Shown here piece after piece: positions 13,784 through 23,323 of a DNA stretch of 64,000 bases; within the stretch, counting starts at the first letter, position 1; each line of letters opens with the position of its first letter. Position numbers and translations under genes: made by a program. Origin of the DNA: Ruminococcaceae bacterium UBA5891 (GTDB lineage Bacteria; Bacillota; Clostridia; Oscillospirales; Acutalibacteraceae); NCBI GenBank assembly GCA_002431945.1, contig DJET01000070.1:12662-76661 (forward strand). Reading direction: 5' to 3'. Under the pieces are notes generated by a model, which saw only the letters and a list, made by a program, of their open reading frames with translations, was not told the DNA's origin and did no database searches.

Positions 13784-16648
13784 GTGGCAATGAAGCACAG
13801 AACTAAAAGCGTATTGATCGTCGGGCTGATAATTGCTCTTATAGCGTCGGTAACGGTTATAGGCTGTTTGAAGAAGAGTAACGGCTCGGACGGCGGCAAT
13901 TTATATACCGAATACAAGGGCTATTCGCCCGAAGGCTCCTATTCCTATTATTTGGAAAACCACTCCGACGCGGCAGACGCAAATAATGAATTTACAATTA
14001 AAGCTTCGGAAAATTACACTTCGTCCGATAATGTGCAGGCGTTTGACGAGTATCAGGGCGAAAGTAACGTTGTTTTAACAAAAGAGGACGGGTATATTGA
14101 ATGGAACGTTCAAATTCCCGAAACCGGATTTTATCAGATGAAGGTAAAGTATTTAACATACGAGGGCAACGGCTTAAAGGTGGAAAGAACCGTAAGAATC
14201 GACGGCGAGATCCCATACGACGAAGCGCAGTTTCTTACCTTTGAGAGAACCTTTAAGGATATAAAGGCCGATCCGGCGGTTGATATAAACGGAAACGATA
14301 TAAGACCAGGCCAGGAGGAACAGAAGATCTGGCAGGAAAAAATGCTTACGGACGCTTCGGGCTATTATTCCGAACCGCTTAAGTTTTATTTAACCGCAGG
14401 AGAACATAAAATTCAGCTTTCCGGCGAGCGCGAGCCGTTAATGCTTTCCGAAATCACATTCTGCCATACAAAGGAGGCGCCCGCATATTCCGACTATATA
14501 GCTTCACATAAGCAGGTAAGGGCGGATAATGCGGAAACAAAAATTATTCAGGCAGAGGATATGTATTTAAAATCGGAAAAATCAAATTACCCGATAAACG
14601 ACAGAACCTCCGCTTATACGCAGCCGCAGCAGGCAAATCAGATACTTCTTAACTGTATGGGCGGAACGAGATGGCAAAAGGTAGGGAGCAGCGTTTCGTG
14701 GAGGGTGTCGGTAGAAAAAACAGGCTGCTATAAGATCGCTCCGCGGTATAAGCAGGATTACATATCCGGAATAAAGGTATACAGAAAATTAAAAATAAAC
14801 GGCGAGGTTCCGTTTAAGGAAGCGGAGCAGCTGGAATTCAGTTACGATAACAGCTGGCAGTGCAGAGCTCTCGGAAACGGTAAAGAGGATTATCTGTTTT
14901 ATTTTGAGGCGGGCAAAGAGTACATTCTTGAAATGGAAGTTACCTTAGGCGATATGGATAACATTTTAAGAAGAACGGAAGCCACCCTTGATAAATTAAA
15001 TGAAATATATAAAGAAATACTTATGGTTACGGGCGCTTCCCCCGATAAGTACAGGGATTACAGCTTTGAAAAAATCATTCCCGATACATTGGAGGCTCTT
15101 TCGGTTCAGGCAAAGGAATTAACCGCCATAAAGGAAGAATTTTTGCGGGTTAACGGCGCCGGCGGCGAACGCGTTGCACAGCTTACCAAAATGGAATATC
15201 TTACGCAGAGAATGTCTGACGATTCAAGCGAGATCGCCGGAAAATTCAGCACATTTCAGGATAACCTTTCTGCGCTCGGAACATGGATAACCGATATGAG
15301 CAACCAACCGCTTTGCTTTGATTATATTGCGCTTGTTCCCGAAGAAAACGAGGCTCCCAAAGCGGAGGGAGGATTTTTTAAGAATCTTTCGTTTCAGTGC
15401 AGGCTGTTTGCCTCGTCCTTTGTGGTTGATTATTCAAGCATAGGCAAGCTTGAGGAAACAGACGAAAACAACTCCATTAAGGTTTGGGTATTTACCGGCA
15501 GAGACCAGATGAATACCATACGAAACCTTATAAATGCGGATTTTACCAAAAATTCAGGCATTTCGGTTGAGCTTGAGCTGGTTACATCGGGTACGCTGTT
15601 AAGAGCGGTTGCCGCAGGCAACGCGCCTGACGTCGCTTTGGGAGAGGCTGTTAACAACCCCATAAATCTTGCTTTAAGAAACGCCGTTTATGACCTTAAA
15701 AGCTTCAGCGACTATGACGATGTGGTAAAAAGATTTTCCGAAAGCGCAATGGTGCCTTATACATATATGGGTAAGGTGTATGCATTGCCTGAGACCATGC
15801 ATTTTAATGTAATGTTTTACAGAAAGGATATATTGGATGAGCTTAATTTAACGGTTCCGAACACCTGGGATCAGTGGGACGCCGTAATAAGCGAGCTTTC
15901 CAAAAAGAATATGCAGGTAGGTCTGCCGCACGATCTCAATATGTTTTTAACGTTTATGTATCAGTCCGGAAGCGAGCTTTACAACAACGACGGCGAAAGC
16001 GTTAATTTGGATTCAAAGGAAGCCTATTCCTCGTTTGAAAAGCTTACGGAATACTACACGTTATACGGCTTTGAAACGGATTACAACTTTGTAAACCGTT
16101 TCAGAACGGGCGAAATGCCGCTTGCTATTGCGGATTATACGGTTTATAACCAGCTTTCGCTGTTTGCTCCGGAAATTCAGGGCAACTGGGGTATGGCTTT
16201 GGTGCCCGGAACGGTAACAGAGGACGGAAGCGTTAACAGAACCAACACATTTACCGGAACGGCGACCGTTCTTTTAAAGGGAACCGAAAATCCCGAAGCC
16301 TCATGGGAATTTATGAAGTGGTGGTCTTCTACCGATATACAGGCTTCGTACTGTAACGAAATGGAAACCGTTATAAACGCTTCCGCAAAACAGCCGACCG
16401 CTAATATTGAGGCGTTAAAGCAATTGCCTTGGGTGGGAAGGGATCTGAACACGCTTATAGGAGCGTGGGACGATCTGAAAGGCACGCCTGAGGTCCCCGG
16501 CGGTTACTTTGTAACGCGTACGTATTCCTTTGCGTTTAACAGGGTTATCAATCACGGCGAGGATCCCTCGGAAACTCTGCAAAGGTATATTGAAAGCATA
16601 AATTCCGAATTGACAAGAAAACGGCAAGAATTCGGTATAAAGGATTAG
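13784..16648 (+). CDS. ABC sugar-binding lipoprotein with N-terminal carbohydrate-binding-like domains
   Basis: A 954-residue protein. A membrane signal ends in the lipobox-like VIGC (Cys28). Two beta-sandwich domains follow (about 60-230 and 245-400) with matching features: GYIEWNVQIPETGFYQM with RTVRIDGEIPYDEAQ, and SWRVSVEKTGCYKI with KLKINGEVPFKEAEQ. A helical stretch (about 400-500) precedes a family 1 solute-binding domain (about 564-954; KVWVFTGRDQMN, AAGNAPDVALGEA, LPETMHFNVMFYRKD, NTWDQWD). Ordinary binding proteins of this family are about 400-550 residues, so this is about twice the usual length. GTG 13784 lies 4 bases after GGAGG; ATG 13790 is the alternative. It feeds the permease pair immediately downstream. 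Confidence 0.85.
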   Translation: MAMKHRTKSVLIVGLIIALIASVTVIGCLKKSNGSDGGNLYTEYKGYSPEGSYSYYLENHSDAADANNEFTIKASENYTSSDNVQAFDEYQGESNVVLTKEDGYIEWNVQIPETGFYQMKVKYLTYEGNGLKVERTVRIDGEIPYDEAQFLTFERTFKDIKADPAVDINGNDIRPGQEEQKIWQEKMLTDASGYYSEPLKFYLTAGEHKIQLSGEREPLMLSEITFCHTKEAPAYSDYIASHKQVRADNAETKIIQAEDMYLKSEKSNYPINDRTSAYTQPQQANQILLNCMGGTRWQKVGSSVSWRVSVEKTGCYKIAPRYKQDYISGIKVYRKLKINGEVPFKEAEQLEFSYDNSWQCRALGNGKEDYLFYFEAGKEYILEMEVTLGDMDNILRRTEATLDKLNEIYKEILMVTGASPDKYRDYSFEKIIPDTLEALSVQAKELTAIKEEFLRVNGAGGERVAQLTKMEYLTQRMSDDSSEIAGKFSTFQDNLSALGTWITDMSNQPLCFDYIALVPEENEAPKAEGGFFKNLSFQCRLFASSFVVDYSSIGKLEETDENNSIKVWVFTGRDQMNTIRNLINADFTKNSGISVELELVTSGTLLRAVAAGNAPDVALGEAVNNPINLALRNAVYDLKSFSDYDDVVKRFSESAMVPYTYMGKVYALPETMHFNVMFYRKDILDELNLTVPNTWDQWDAVISELSKKNMQVGLPHDLNMFLTFMYQSGSELYNNDGESVNLDSKEAYSSFEKLTEYYTLYGFETDYNFVNRFRTGEMPLAIADYTVYNQLSLFAPEIQGNWGMALVPGTVTEDGSVNRTNTFTGTATVLLKGTENPEASWEFMKWWSSTDIQASYCNEMETVINASAKQPTANIEALKQLPWVGRDLNTLIGAWDDLKGTPEVPGGYFVTRTYSFAFNRVINHGEDPSETLQRYIESINSELTRKRQEFGIKD

Positions 16649-16659
16649 GGGCGACATAT

Positions 16660-17592
16660 ATGAAAGAAAAGCTTAAAAAGGAAACGGCGAAAAAGTCGAT
16701 AGCCGGAAAAAAGGGGTTAGCTAAGTATTATCTGACCTGTTACGGCTTTGCGCTTCCGTTTTTTATAATCTTTTGTATTTTTACGGTTTGCCCCGTTGTT
16801 ATATCAATACTGATAGGATTTACGGATTTTAATATGCTTGAAACGCCGAAATTTGTGGGTGTGGATAATTATATCAGGCTTTTTTTAGAGGACGATATTT
16901 TTATAATCGCACTTAAAAACACCTTTATTTTAGCGGCGGTTACAGGCCCTGTAAGCTATATTATGGCGCTGCTTATAGCGTGGATTATAAACGAGCTGGG
17001 ACCGACACTAAGGTCGTTTGTTACGGTTGTGTTTTATGCGCCGAGCCTGTCGGGCAATGTGCTTTTAATATGGACGGTGCTGTTTTCAAGCGACGCATAC
17101 GGATATGTAAACGGCTGGCTTATTGAATTAGGGCTTTTAGACGAACCCGTGAGGTGGTTTTATGACGAACGCTACATAATGCCCCTTGTGATAGTTGTGG
17201 TTTTATGGTCTTCAATGGGCACTAACTTCCTATCGTTTATAGCGGGCCTTCAGGGAATAGATAAAAGCCTGTTTGAGGCCGCGGCAATGGACGGCGTAAA
17301 AAACCGTTTTCAGGAGCTGTGGTACGTAACGCTGCCGAGTATGCGCCCGCAGCTGCTGTTCGGCGCGGTAATGAGCATTTCAAGCGCGTTCGGCATAGGA
17401 AGCGTTGTAACCGGACTTGTGGGCTTTCCGAGTACCGATTATGCGGCGCATACGATAATAAATCACCTTGACGACTACGGAAGCATCAGATATGAAATGG
17501 GCTATGCTTCTGCAATAGCTACGGTTTTGTTTGCGCTGATGCTTTTAACTAATTTTGTTGTTAAGAGAGCAATAGCAAAAATAGGAGAATAG
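16660..17592 (+). CDS. ABC sugar transporter permease 1 (MalF/UgpA type)
   Basis: A 310-residue inner-membrane permease with six predicted segments; the first is in FALPFFIIFCIFTVCPVVIS. The cytoplasmic EAA loop that contacts the ATPase is EAAAMDGVKNRF followed by WYVTLPSMRP. A lysine-rich N-terminus (KEKLKKETAKKS) precedes the first segment. It is 12 bases behind the large binding protein and 17 bases ahead of permease 2. Together they form a family 1 carbohydrate uptake importer. No ATPase gene is in the cluster. Confidence 0.92.
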   Translation: MKEKLKKETAKKSIAGKKGLAKYYLTCYGFALPFFIIFCIFTVCPVVISILIGFTDFNMLETPKFVGVDNYIRLFLEDDIFIIALKNTFILAAVTGPVSYIMALLIAWIINELGPTLRSFVTVVFYAPSLSGNVLLIWTVLFSSDAYGYVNGWLIELGLLDEPVRWFYDERYIMPLVIVVVLWSSMGTNFLSFIAGLQGIDKSLFEAAAMDGVKNRFQELWYVTLPSMRPQLLFGAVMSISSAFGIGSVVTGLVGFPSTDYAAHTIINHLDDYGSIRYEMGYASAIATVLFALMLLTNFVVKRAIAKIGE

Positions 17593-17608
17593 GAGGGGAT
17601 AAGATAAT

Positions 17609-18475
17609 ATGGCTAAATTCAGAAAAAGACACCGGCAGTTAAACAGATCGCGGCTTGGCAATTTCGGCATTTATTTTATCCTTACTATTCTGGGAATATT
17701 TATGATATTGCCTATGGTTTACACGGTATCGTCCTCGTTGAAGCCTTTAGACGAGCTGTGGGTATTTCCGCCGAGATTTTTGGTGCAAAACCCTACAACA
17801 GATAACTTTAAGGATCTGTTCAGGGTTTTAAACGATTCGATAGTACCGTTTTCAAGGTATTTGTTTAATACTGTCTTTGTATCGGTTGTGGGAACAACGG
17901 GCCATGTAATTTTAGCTTCCATGTGCGCGTATGCGCTTGCAAAGCACAGGTTTCCCGGCTCAAAGGTTATGTTTCATATAATAGTTACAACCTTGATGTT
18001 CAACGCAACCGTTACCGCTATCCCTAACTTTATGATTATGACATGGCTTCATCTGCTTGATACATATGCGGCGCTTATACTGCCGGCATTCGGTTATACG
18101 CTCGGACTGTATCTTATGAAGCAGTTTATGGAACAAATGATAAACGACGCAGTGCTTGAGGCGGCGAGAATAGACGGCGCGGGCGAGCTTAGAATATTTT
18201 GGCAGCTTGTTATGCCGCTTGTAAAGCCCGCGTGGCTTACGCTTATTATATTCAGCTTTAAGGATCTGTGGAATATAGGCGGAACGGTTTATATACAAAC
18301 AGAACAGCTTAAAACGTTTAACTACGCAATGTCTCAGATTTTGGCGGGCGGCATTGCGCGTGCCGGCGTAGGAAGCGCCGCGGCGGTTATTATGATGCTT
18401 GTTCCCATAACGGTGTTTATTTTAACGCAGCGCAATGTGGTAGAAACTATGGGTGCTTCGGGTATGAAGGAGTAG
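17609..18475 (+). CDS. ABC sugar transporter permease 2 (MalG type)
   Basis: A 288-residue permease and partner of the preceding one. Features are LGIFMILPMVYTVSSSLKP in the first segment, the usual periplasmic-side loop, and the EAA motif EAARIDGAGELRIFWQ followed by VMPLVKPAW. AGGAGG lies about 12 bases before ATG 17609. Its stop is 2 bases from the next start, so the NHL-repeat membrane protein is co-translated with it. Confidence 0.92.
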   Translation: MAKFRKRHRQLNRSRLGNFGIYFILTILGIFMILPMVYTVSSSLKPLDELWVFPPRFLVQNPTTDNFKDLFRVLNDSIVPFSRYLFNTVFVSVVGTTGHVILASMCAYALAKHRFPGSKVMFHIIVTTLMFNATVTAIPNFMIMTWLHLLDTYAALILPAFGYTLGLYLMKQFMEQMINDAVLEAARIDGAGELRIFWQLVMPLVKPAWLTLIIFSFKDLWNIGGTVYIQTEQLKTFNYAMSQILAGGIARAGVGSAAAVIMMLVPITVFILTQRNVVETMGASGMKE

Positions 18476-18477
18476 GT

Positions 18478-20619
18478 GTGACGATGAAGAGATCAAAAAG
18501 CAGCTTAAAAAAAGTATTTATATTGCTCTTCGTATTTACAATGCTTTTTTCAAATTTCTCCGTTTTCGCCGAGGAACAGACGGATACCTTTACTACATAT
18601 ACGTTTGATTCCGAGGGAAACGCGGTCAACAGCCCCGAAGCGTACAAATTTATTGCCGAATACGACGGCAGGGCAATGGGAACCGACGGGCTTAAAAATC
18701 CGTCCGATTTGTTTGTGGACAAACAAAATAATATATATATTACCGATAAGGGCAACAACAGAATAATTATTCTTAATAATGATTTTACGCTTAAAACCGT
18801 TATAAAGGAATTTACGGCGGCAAACGCCGACGGGGCAGAAGCGGTAACCGATACTTTTAACGCGCCCTCGTCGGTATATGTTACAAACGCGGGGCATATG
18901 TACGTTGCCGATACGGATAACAACAGAATAGTGGAATTTGACGAAAACAATTCGTTTGTCCGTCAGATAGGCTGTCCCGACTCCAAAATACTCGGAGATA
19001 ACTATGTATTCAGCCCTACGTCAATAGCGGTGGATTCAAGCAGCAGAATTTACGTTATGATAAAAAACGAAAATCAGGGCATAGTAGAGCTTAATCCGGA
19101 CGGTACGTTTATCGGCTATTACGGGGCGCAAAAGGTTCAGCAAACGCTTTTTGATTGGTTTAAAACTCTTTTTATGACCAAGGAGCAGAAAAGCCGTATT
19201 GCAAAAACAATTCCGCGTACATACAATAGTATGGTAATAGACGACAAGGATTTTGTCTGGCTGACTTCGAATTCCCTTACCGTTTATCAAAGAAAAAATT
19301 ATATGACGTCTAAATCAAGCGCAAACGCTTCTGTTAAAAGGTTAAATCCGAGCGGCAGCGACGTGCTTACAAGGCAGGGCAAATATGCGCCGGGCGGAGA
19401 TCTTTTAGAGGTTTCAAGTCTTGTTGACGTTGCGGTTAAGAATAACGGCATGTATTCTCTGCTTGATAATCTGAGAAACCGTATTTTTACTTACGATTCG
19501 CACGGAAATCTTCTTTATGCGTTCGGCGGCGCGGGCACGCAGAACGGCTGTATGACGCTGGCGGCGGCGGTGGCTTATCTGGGCGACGATATTATAGCGC
19601 TTGATTCCGCCGACGGAACGGTGGTCCTTTACGGAATGACCGATTATGCCGCCGCTATACAGAACGCGCTTGTATCCGATGATGAAAAGGATTTTGAAAA
19701 ATCCATGGAGTATTGGAACACGGTGCTTGACCGAAATCAAAATTTCGAGCTTGCTTACAAGGCAATGGGCAATAACTATTTGCGCAACGGCTATTACCGC
19801 GAGGCGATGAAGTATTACAAAAACGCCGATGAAAAGGACGGCTACTCAAAAGCCTTTCAATACATAAGAACGGATTTTGTAAAGCATAACTTCTTTTTGG
19901 TTATAGGCATTGCGGTTGCTGCGACAGCTCTTTTGCTGTTTTATAAAAAATGGGTGAACAGGGAAAATAAAAAGCTGTACGAATCGGGCTGTAAGCATTC
20001 GCTCAAAAGCCAGCTGTTATATTCATACAGAACCATATATCACCCGTTTGACGGTTTTTGGGAAATTAAAACCCAGCAGCGGGGAACGGTTCGTTCCGCA
20101 AATGTGATTTTGGCAATAGTTCTTCTTACATTTTGTTATAAGGAAGTGGCGACCGGTTATCTTTTCAGAACGGTTGCCGTTGAGCAGATAAATATACCTA
20201 TGGTTCTTTTAACGGTGCTGCTGCCGCTTGTTCTTTGGTGCGCCGCAAGCTGGGGCCTTACCACCCTTTTTGAGGGCAAGGGAAAGATGAAGGACATATA
20301 TGTTATGACCTGCTACTCTATGGTTCCTTTAATATTTACAAATATTATAACAACCCTGATGAGTAACTGTATGGTGCTTGCAGAGCAGGATTTTATAACA
20401 TTCATCACCTATGTGGGTTATGTATGGATGGCCGCCTTGATTTTTTCGGGCTGTATGACGATACACGACTATCAGTTCGGTAAAAACACGCTTATGATAA
20501 CCTTTTCAATCGTGGGTATGGGCGTTATGCTTTTCCTGGCGCTGCTGTTTGCAACCGTAGGTCAAAAGCTTATCGAATTTTTTGCAGCACTGTATGAAGA
20601 AGCCGTTTTAAGAATGTAG
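18478..20619 (+). CDS. NHL-repeat, TPR and Yip1-domain membrane protein
   Basis: A 713-residue protein. It has a signal peptide (KVFILLFVFTMLFSNFSVFA), at least three NHL beta-propeller repeats between about 65 and 320 (NPSDLFVDKQNNIYITDKGN, APSSVYVTNAGHMYVADTDN, SPTSIAVDSSSRIYVMI) and a TPR-like helical stretch (about 400-460; AYKAMGNNYLRNGYYREAMK). A membrane segment near 475-495 is followed by a cytoplasmic loop and a C-terminal multi-pass Yip1-type domain. Proteins of this layout recur in clostridial sugar-importer operons next to DUF5696 proteins, but their job is unknown to me. The position between two permease pairs suggests an importer accessory or sensor. GTG 18478 or ATG 18484 may be the start. 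Confidence 0.75.
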   Translation: MTMKRSKSSLKKVFILLFVFTMLFSNFSVFAEEQTDTFTTYTFDSEGNAVNSPEAYKFIAEYDGRAMGTDGLKNPSDLFVDKQNNIYITDKGNNRIIILNNDFTLKTVIKEFTAANADGAEAVTDTFNAPSSVYVTNAGHMYVADTDNNRIVEFDENNSFVRQIGCPDSKILGDNYVFSPTSIAVDSSSRIYVMIKNENQGIVELNPDGTFIGYYGAQKVQQTLFDWFKTLFMTKEQKSRIAKTIPRTYNSMVIDDKDFVWLTSNSLTVYQRKNYMTSKSSANASVKRLNPSGSDVLTRQGKYAPGGDLLEVSSLVDVAVKNNGMYSLLDNLRNRIFTYDSHGNLLYAFGGAGTQNGCMTLAAAVAYLGDDIIALDSADGTVVLYGMTDYAAAIQNALVSDDEKDFEKSMEYWNTVLDRNQNFELAYKAMGNNYLRNGYYREAMKYYKNADEKDGYSKAFQYIRTDFVKHNFFLVIGIAVAATALLLFYKKWVNRENKKLYESGCKHSLKSQLLYSYRTIYHPFDGFWEIKTQQRGTVRSANVILAIVLLTFCYKEVATGYLFRTVAVEQINIPMVLLTVLLPLVLWCAASWGLTTLFEGKGKMKDIYVMTCYSMVPLIFTNIITTLMSNCMVLAEQDFITFITYVGYVWMAALIFSGCMTIHDYQFGKNTLMITFSIVGMGVMLFLALLFATVGQKLIEFFAALYEEAVLRM

Positions 20620-20636
20620 AAAGGGGCAATAACAGA

Positions 20637-23309
20637 ATGAATAATTTTATTAAAAAGTTAACCGTTTATGCTACGGCTGCGCTTTTGGTTATTGCCGCCC
20701 TGCTCGGAACGGCAGGCTGTTCAACCGAAAATAATGAAAGTAATTCGAAAAGCAACGGATCCGTTAATCTTAAAAGCGGCTCATACATTGAAAAAAAGGG
20801 ATATAAAAATCTTTCCGAGGAGGAGCAGGGTAAAAAGGGCAATTATGAAAATGCACAGTCGCGCATAGCCGATATGCAGCTTGTTGCCGAAAACAGTGCT
20901 TTTATGCTGTATTTAGACCCTGAGCTTGCCGAATTTGCGGCGGTAGATAAGCAAAGCGGCGAGGCTTGGTTTTCAAACCCCTATGATTTTTCTAAGGATA
21001 CAAAGGCCGGCAGCGACGCAAAGGCGGAGCTGCAGTCCCTTTTGACCTTGACATATTACGACGTTAAAGCCGCCGAGGGCACGATGAACAGCTACAGCGA
21101 CTGCACCTTAAAGGACCAGTATCAGATCGAAAAGCTGGACGGCGGCTTTGCGATACATATGCAAATAGGCAGAATAGAGGAAAAGATACTGGCGCCCGAC
21201 GCCATTGAGGTTTCGAAATTTGAAAAGCTTATTTTGCCGAAGGTAAGCGAAAGGGAAGCAAAAAGGCTTAACACCTATTACACAAAGGTAAGCCTTTCGG
21301 ACGACAGCCTTTCAGACGGCGTTAAGGATAAGTATCTGGCAGATGTTCCGGGCCTTAAGAACAACGATTTTTATATTTTAAGAGACGCGACGGACCGTGA
21401 GAAAAAGCTTCTTGAAGCAATAATCGAAAAGACGGATTATACTCTTGAGGATATGGAGGCCGATACGGAGCTGTCAGGCTCGAAGGAGGAAAAGACCAGC
21501 TCCGCGCTGTTTAACATTTCGTTATATGTTGAGCTTACAGACAGCGGACTTAAGGTGACTGTTCCCTCCGATAAAATTTCGTACGACGATAAGCAGTATT
21601 ATCTCGGCTCGTTTCAGCTGCTTAAATATTTCGGCGCCGGCAAAAGCGAAAACGGCGGGTATTTATTCGTTCCCGACGGTTCGGGCGCTCTTATAAGCTA
21701 TAACTCCGACGCCTCAAAAACGCTTTTGCACACAACAAGCACCGTTTACGGAATGGATTATTCGCTTTCGTTCGATTACGGTATGAACAGTCTTTCGCAG
21801 CAAATACATTTTCCGGTATACGGCAATAAGGAAAACAATAAAGCGTTTTTGGCTGTTATTGAAGATGGCAGCGCAATGGCGAATATTATAAGTGAAAGCG
21901 GCAATATCATATCCTCATACGAAACGGTATATCCGCAGTTTACTTACGAGGCGTCGTACACTGTAAACTATACCGACAGCACAAAAATTAAAGGTCTTTA
22001 TACCTATCACGATACCAACAGCTATAAAGGCGATTATATAGTTAATTATAATTTCCTTGCCGGCGAAAGGTCGGACTATGTGGGAATGGCGGAGGCCTAT
22101 CGCTCCTATCTTTGCAAAAACGGGGTTTTGAAAAAATCCGGCGACGGCAAAGCGGGCTTTTATTTAGAAGCACTGGGCGCTATTGAAAAAACAAGCACAA
22201 AATTCGGAATACCTTATACCGAATCGGTTGCTTTGACGACCTTTTCACAGGCCGAGAGTATTATATCGGAAATTTCCGACGCCGCAGATCTGAGCATAAG
22301 GCTTAAATATAAGGGCTGGGCAAATAACGGGCTTTATTATTCCGTTTTTAACAAGGCTAAGGTTGTAAAATCGCTCGGAGGAAAAAACGGGCTTGAAAAG
22401 CTTGAAAAAGCCGCCGTGCAGAACGGCAGCTCCTTATATCCCGACGCGGACTTCTTTATGGTGTGCAAGGACGGATTTTCAGACGGTTACCGAAGCTCCG
22501 CCCAAAGCGCAAGAAGCATAAGAAAAGAAAACCTTTATTTAATGAATCCGCAGGGATTTACTAATTTTGCGGAATTTCAGTATCTTAATTACTCGGTTTC
22601 TCCCTATTATTACAACAAATACATAAAGGAATTTTTTGCAAAATACAATAAGCTCGGTCTTTCGGGTATTTCCGTGGGAAGTATGGGAAATATGCTCTAT
22701 TCCGAGTTCCGCAAGAGCAAGGCTGTAAACAGGGAAACCGCAATGAATACGATTACGGAAAATCTTGGAAGCCGTTTTTCGGATTATAAGCTTATGCTTG
22801 ACGGCGGCAACGCTTATACCCTTAAGTATGCTTCCGATTTAACAAATGTTCCGATGTATAACAGCGCGTATACGCAGGAGGACGAGAGTATCCCCTTTAT
22901 GCAGCTTGTTCTGCACGGATACATAGGCTATTCCGGTACGGCTTTAAACCTTACGGGCGAGTATGAGGATATGTTCCTTAAATGTATAGAATACGGCTCG
23001 GCTCCGCTTTTCACGGTTGCCGCGGAAAATACCGAGCTGCTTAACAAAACCTCAATGTCCTACTACTATTCGGTTAAGTGGGACGCGCTTAAGGAAAAGG
23101 TTAAGGAATATGCCGCAAGGTGGAAAGAGGCATACGACGGTCTTAACGATAAGGAAATGAAATTCCATAAAAAAACGGGCGATAATTTTTACCGTACGGA
23201 ATATGAGGACGGAACGGTATTTTATGTGAATTACGGGGCGAATGACGCCGTTACGGAAAGCGGAGCTGTTGTTCCGCCGCGCAGCTATTTAAAGGTTAAG
23301 AACGGTTAG
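20637..23309 (+). CDS. DUF5696 family lipoprotein
   Basis: An 890-residue lipoprotein with signal and lipobox LLGTAGC. The N-terminal half has features of the DUF5696 family: LYLDPELAEFAAVDKQSGEAW, then WFSNP, a long beta-rich region with LFVPDGSGALISYNS and FPVYGNKENNKAFLAVIEDG. The C-terminal half looks like a TIM-barrel fold (ADLSIRLKYKGWANNGLY, YPDADFFMV, GISVGSMGNMLYSE, MLDGGNAYTLKYA). The family is common beside carbohydrate ABC importers in Firmicutes, and a glycoside-hydrolase-like role has been suspected; I cannot identify catalytic residues. It lies between the two permease pairs. Confidence 0.75.
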   Translation: MNNFIKKLTVYATAALLVIAALLGTAGCSTENNESNSKSNGSVNLKSGSYIEKKGYKNLSEEEQGKKGNYENAQSRIADMQLVAENSAFMLYLDPELAEFAAVDKQSGEAWFSNPYDFSKDTKAGSDAKAELQSLLTLTYYDVKAAEGTMNSYSDCTLKDQYQIEKLDGGFAIHMQIGRIEEKILAPDAIEVSKFEKLILPKVSEREAKRLNTYYTKVSLSDDSLSDGVKDKYLADVPGLKNNDFYILRDATDREKKLLEAIIEKTDYTLEDMEADTELSGSKEEKTSSALFNISLYVELTDSGLKVTVPSDKISYDDKQYYLGSFQLLKYFGAGKSENGGYLFVPDGSGALISYNSDASKTLLHTTSTVYGMDYSLSFDYGMNSLSQQIHFPVYGNKENNKAFLAVIEDGSAMANIISESGNIISSYETVYPQFTYEASYTVNYTDSTKIKGLYTYHDTNSYKGDYIVNYNFLAGERSDYVGMAEAYRSYLCKNGVLKKSGDGKAGFYLEALGAIEKTSTKFGIPYTESVALTTFSQAESIISEISDAADLSIRLKYKGWANNGLYYSVFNKAKVVKSLGGKNGLEKLEKAAVQNGSSLYPDADFFMVCKDGFSDGYRSSAQSARSIRKENLYLMNPQGFTNFAEFQYLNYSVSPYYYNKYIKEFFAKYNKLGLSGISVGSMGNMLYSEFRKSKAVNRETAMNTITENLGSRFSDYKLMLDGGNAYTLKYASDLTNVPMYNSAYTQEDESIPFMQLVLHGYIGYSGTALNLTGEYEDMFLKCIEYGSAPLFTVAAENTELLNKTSMSYYYSVKWDALKEKVKEYAARWKEAYDGLNDKEMKFHKKTGDNFYRTEYEDGTVFYVNYGANDAVTESGAVVPPRSYLKVKNG

Positions 23310-23323
23310 AGGGGGCGAGATAC

